Shown here in pieces: positions 61,080 through 64,000 of a stretch of 64,000 nt of DNA. Under the pieces are notes generated by a model. That model was given only the letters and a program-made list of their open reading frames with translations, was not told the origin of the DNA and ran no database searches. The stretch covers positions 1,814,001 to 1,878,000 of the forward strand of contig NZ_AP023257.1 of the NCBI RefSeq assembly GCF_016756595.1, written 5' to 3'. The stretch comes from Mesorhizobium sp. L-2-11. Lineage in GTDB: Bacteria; Pseudomonadota; Alphaproteobacteria; Rhizobiales; Rhizobiaceae. The translations under genes and the position numbers were made by a program. Numbering within the stretch: position 1 is the stretch's first letter; every line of letters begins with the position of its first letter.

Positions 61080-61754
61080 ATGATTGATGTCACGCAACCA
61101 CGCAATGCCGGCATGGACTGGCACGAGCAAGCCTTTGACCTGACGCGGGGAATTGCTGCCTATGTCAAGTCCCCCCTGGTGGCAGGGCTGGCGCGCGTCA
61201 TCACCAAGCATCCGAACGCCGATATCGCCAACGCCTTCAACCACAAGCAGGTCGCCTGCAAGATGTGGGCGCTCGACAGGCTGTTCGAAAGTTGCGGCGG
61301 CCGGTTCGGGCGCATATGGGTTCTGGGTGGGTGGTACGGCGTATTGCCGGCAATGCTTTTCAACGATGTCCGCTTCGAAATCGCGGCGGTCGATAGCATC
61401 GACATCGATCCCGAAGTCGCGCCGGTCGCCCGGACCCTCAACCGGGAAGCCGGCGACCGGTTCCGGGCGCTGACGGCAGATATGTACGCACTCGACTATG
61501 CGGGCGGGCGGCCCGACCTGGTGGTCAATACGAGCTGCGAACACATAGCCGATCTGCGCGCCTGGCTTGCCCTGCTTCCGCGGGGCACGACTGTACTGCT
61601 GCAATCGAACGATTATTTCAGCGAGCCGACGCACATCAACTGCGTGGCTTCACTTGCAGCCTTCGAAGCAATGGCGGCGCTACGGGAGGTGCGGTTCTCC
61701 GGCGAACTGCCGACAAAAAATTATACGCGCTTCATGCTGATTGGAACGGTTTGA
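61080..61754 (+). CDS. Predicted SAM-dependent methyltransferase-like protein
   Basis: 224 residues from ATG 61080 (MIDVTQPRNAGMDWHEQAFD). The core has a Rossmann-like order: RFGRIWVLGGWYGVLPAMLF (motif I-like glycine region), IAAVDSIDIDPEVAPVARTL (acidic end of strand 2), FRALTADMYALDYAGGRPDL and VVNTSCEHIADLRAWLALLP. The motif I GGWYG is unusual but compatible. Start ATG 61080 is preferred over a 43-codon upstream extension. It is divergent from the small gene at 61001 and converges with the glycosyltransferase at 61839. Methyl acceptor unknown; a glycan or lipid role is suggested only by location. Confidence 0.75.
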   Translation: MIDVTQPRNAGMDWHEQAFDLTRGIAAYVKSPLVAGLARVITKHPNADIANAFNHKQVACKMWALDRLFESCGGRFGRIWVLGGWYGVLPAMLFNDVRFEIAAVDSIDIDPEVAPVARTLNREAGDRFRALTADMYALDYAGGRPDLVVNTSCEHIADLRAWLALLPRGTTVLLQSNDYFSEPTHINCVASLAAFEAMAALREVRFSGELPTKNYTRFMLIGTV

Positions 61755-61838
61755 TGCATTTCGCCCGGTTTGGGACAACGACATGCATAAACGAGGAGTT
61801 GAAGCACATCGCACGTACCTCGCCAGACGCGACGCGCG

Positions 61839-63035
61839 TTAGCATCTATCGTCTGTTTGATCATGAACTTTTCCGAAACCGGGCCCCACTTTAAGGGACC
61901 ATGTTCGATACCGCTGGCGCAGAATTTGCGCCGAGCGACGCGCCCCCTCCAGATCGAGACGATGCGCGGCTGGCCTCGGTCCGGCAAGCGCCTGTTCGAT
62001 CGCTTGCGCCAAACCTTCAGGCGTTAGGTCCTTCTCCGTCAGCACCGTTGCAAGGCCGAGTTCTTCGAGCATCAGGCTGCGAACCGTCTGTTCGGTTTCC
62101 CCGCCGGCTGCAAATGGAACGAGCAGGGAGCGACAACCCGCGCGCAGGACATCGCAGACCGTGTTGTAACCCGCCTGCGAGACTGACAGGCGGGCGCCGG
62201 TCAGCAGGCTGGCGAAATCCTCGCGGAACCGGAAGATGGACAAGACCGGCGAGGCATCGCGTGCGATCGCGTCAAACTCGTCTTTCGGCAGGTTTGGGCC
62301 GGTGATCAAACACCATTTCCAAGTGTTGTTGGCATTCCGCGCCGCTGCGAGGGTGGAACTGACAAGGCTCTTTCCGGCTGCCCCGCCGCCAACCGACACC
62401 AGAACGTCGAATCGCTCGGAGGTCGCGGGCGACGGCGGCGCGGCAACGAGCCCTGTGTAGGTGACCTCGGCCTTGATCGCCCCAGCCATTGGAAACGTCT
62501 TGTCGATGGTTGCGAAAGCCGGATCGCCGTGGACCATGACAAGGTTGAAATGCCTGTTGATGAGATCGACCGTTTCCTCGTTTCGGCCCGGCTTGACGCG
62601 CTCCTGAAGGATATCACGGACGGACGTCGCCAGCAGCGGTTTGGGCGACGTCGCGTCGATGGCCTCGATCAGCGGCAGGAGTTCGAAACGCATCTGCCGG
62701 CGTCCAAATGGAAACGCCTCGACAATGACGATATCAGGCCTGCAATCCCGGAACGCCTGCAGCAGCATCTCTGAACGCCATTTCTTGAAATCATCGTCGA
62801 TAGGTTTGCCCTGCAGGTCGACAAGTCCAGAAAATCCTTCATCGCCGGAGGTGACAGGTGGCAGGGTTACAGATTTCACACCCGCTCCCGGAAACCCGGC
62901 GATCGGCACTCCGCCGGTCACGACGGTTACGTCAAACCCGTCATCGACCAGAGCCGCGGCAATCCGGCTGGCGCGCGCGAGATGGCCGATACCGAGCAGG
63001 TGCTGGACATAGAAGAAAGCGCGCAGCCGCTTCAT
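61839..63035 (-). CDS. GT-B fold glycosyltransferase (COG4671/MurG-like)
   Basis: 398 residues. The N-terminal half opens MKRLRAFFYVQHLLGIGHLA (acceptor-side Rossmann fold with HLLGIGHLARA) and the C-terminal half has FDVLVSVGGGAAGKSLVSST and the donor-binding block RLSVSQAGYNTVCDVLRAGC followed by RSLLVPFAAGGETEQTVRSL, typical of glycosyltransferases related to MurG and UDP-glucuronosyltransferases. It probably transfers a hexose or amino sugar to a polymer intermediate in the cytoplasm. Start ATG 63035 overlaps the stop of the upstream glycosyltransferase as ATGA, so they are translated together. The end runs past the core into a short tail (SLKVGPGFGKVHDQTDDRC). Confidence 0.87.
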   Translation of the reverse strand: MKRLRAFFYVQHLLGIGHLARASRIAAALVDDGFDVTVVTGGVPIAGFPGAGVKSVTLPPVTSGDEGFSGLVDLQGKPIDDDFKKWRSEMLLQAFRDCRPDIVIVEAFPFGRRQMRFELLPLIEAIDATSPKPLLATSVRDILQERVKPGRNEETVDLINRHFNLVMVHGDPAFATIDKTFPMAGAIKAEVTYTGLVAAPPSPATSERFDVLVSVGGGAAGKSLVSSTLAAARNANNTWKWCLITGPNLPKDEFDAIARDASPVLSIFRFREDFASLLTGARLSVSQAGYNTVCDVLRAGCRSLLVPFAAGGETEQTVRSLMLEELGLATVLTEKDLTPEGLAQAIEQALAGPRPAAHRLDLEGARRSAQILRQRYRTWSLKVGPGFGKVHDQTDDRC

Positions 63036-64000
63036 TCGGCGGCCCGCCACTCCCGCTCGAACAGTTCCTTGAGCTGCCCAATGCTTGCCAAATGATCGAA
63101 ATTTCCGCGCACGCGCCGCTCTGCGGCGTCGCCGAGGCGGGCGCGCAGCTCGGGATCACGGATCAGGCGCTCCAGCGCCTGCGCCAGGGCAATTGGGTTT
63201 TCCGTCGGAACCAGCAGCCCGGTTTCATCCGGCGACAGAAGCTCCGGCACGCCGGAAATATCGGTCGACACGCAGGCAAGCCGCTGGCTAGCCGCCTCCA
63301 CCAGAACATTCGGCAGACCGTCCCGGTCGCCATTTGCGGTGATCCTGCAGGCCAGGGCGAAGATGTCGGCGCAGCGGTAGTGCTCAAGCACCTCCTCCTG
63401 CGCGAGCGCGCCTTTCCAAAAGACGCGGCCATCCAGGCCGAGCTTTTGCGCCAGCGCCTTGAACCGTTCCAGTTCATCGCCGCCGCCGATATGCTCGAAA
63501 CGCCACGCCAAATCACCAGGCAAGAGGGCGAGGGCCTCCAGCAATGTATCGTAACCTTTCTTTTCAACGGCGCGCCCGACACTCAGAATGACAACCGGTT
63601 CGTCCGGCGCCGAGCCGTCATGCTGTTTTCGCGCCTCGCCGAAACTGCCGAAGCGATCAAGGTCGAGCCCATGATAGCTCAGATGCACAGACGAGTTGCC
63701 GTTAGCGAGTTTTTTCAGACGGTCGAAGCCGGTTTTCGTGCAGGTGACCGTCCAGCGTGCCGAGGAAAGCTTGTCAGCCAGATCCCAGTCCGCCGAAGTC
63801 CAGATGTCCTTAGCATGGGCCGAGCAGCTCCAGGGCAGGCCACGAAGCTGGCTGGCGTAGCGCGTCACCGATGCCGGTGTATGCGCGAAATGTGCGTGCA
63901 GCCAGCCCGCGTCTTGCGGCCATTCGGCCGCCAGCACGAGCGCTTGCCCGAAGCGGCGCGCGCGATTGCGCGTAAAGTCGCGGCCGAGGTCGATAGCCAG
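63032..64000 (-). CDS. Family 4-like glycosyltransferase, 5' part beyond the window
   Basis: The frame is open to base 64000, so at least 322 residues are visible and the N-terminus is missing. The acceptor-side domain ends WLHAHFAHTPASVTRYASQL, and the donor-binding half has VVILSVGRAVEKKGYDTLLE, WRFEHIGGGDELERFKALAQ, DIFALACRITANGDRDGLPN and VLVEAASQRLACVSTDISGV, matching GT4 enzymes that use NDP-sugars. It is first (as far as seen) in a two-gene unit with the overlapping glycosyltransferase at 61839. The sugar and acceptor cannot be read. The natural start is upstream of the window end. Confidence 0.9.
   Translation of the reverse strand: MAIDLGRDFTRNRARRFGQALVLAAEWPQDAGWLHAHFAHTPASVTRYASQLRGLPWSCSAHAKDIWTSADWDLADKLSSARWTVTCTKTGFDRLKKLANGNSSVHLSYHGLDLDRFGSFGEARKQHDGSAPDEPVVILSVGRAVEKKGYDTLLEALALLPGDLAWRFEHIGGGDELERFKALAQKLGLDGRVFWKGALAQEEVLEHYRCADIFALACRITANGDRDGLPNVLVEAASQRLACVSTDISGVPELLSPDETGLLVPTENPIALAQALERLIRDPELRARLGDAAERRVRGNFDHLASIGQLKELFEREWRAAE

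Overview
The window is a high-GC chromosomal segment of an alphaproteobacterium of the order Rhizobiales, most like Mesorhizobium. This rests on gene content (ECF42-type sigma factor with a DGPF/YCII partner, poxvirus-type topoisomerase IB, DUF3095, several class III cyclases) and on two palindromic intergenic repeat types I associate with this group (1561-3080 and 56029-56148). The genus is inferred from pattern memory, not from a search. No rRNA, tRNA, CRISPR array, phage block or replication origin was seen.

Layout. 1-4.4 kb: 3' part of tex, an intact IS481-family element sitting inside a palindromic repeat, and glutaryl-CoA dehydrogenase. 4.5-11.2 kb: three-gene operon with transglutaminase, DUF2126 amidoligase-like, circularly permuted ATP-grasp and alpha-E domains. 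11.4-20.3 kb: topoisomerase IB, a PIN-type toxin-antitoxin pair with an overlapping promoter/operator, a DGPF/ECF sigma pair, an ALDH7-type dehydrogenase, a candidate ~100-nt sRNA, an AI-2E family permease, a TauE-like permease and periplasmic Cu/Zn superoxide dismutase. 20.5-23.3 kb: DrrAB-like ABC exporter and a DMT permease.

23.5-28.8 kb: a tight minus-strand operon of coiled-coil protein, membrane-anchored OmpA-like protein with four 136-residue repeats, Ras-like small GTPase and class III nucleotide cyclase. This is the most striking module. 28.8-29.75 kb has no recognisable gene. 29.75-32.7 kb is one 988-residue protein fusing a GT2 glycosyltransferase, a methyltransferase and a NodB-like deacetylase. 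32.8-43.7 kb: peroxiredoxin, zinc-ribbon/cyclase/AAA/TPR regulator, an unrecognised 461-residue protein, an IS30-family element with perfect 28-bp ends, a GNAT enzyme, a frameshifted membrane protein, a DUF5939-type cyclase and a small methyltransferase.

43.8-51.3 kb: four-gene peptide-type ABC importer preceded by another cyclase. 51.5-64 kb: a surface-glycan region with UDP-sugar dehydrogenase, DUF3095 protein, glycosyltransferases, polysaccharide deacetylase, MBL-fold hydrolase, cyclic-nucleotide-binding protein, an ABC exporter-like protein with a degenerate nucleotide-binding domain, and a methyltransferase. The theme from 23 to 61 kb is cyclic-nucleotide signalling beside envelope and polysaccharide genes: four clear class III cyclases, one distant cyclase-like DUF3095 protein and one cNMP-binding protein. 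A functional link between them is inference.
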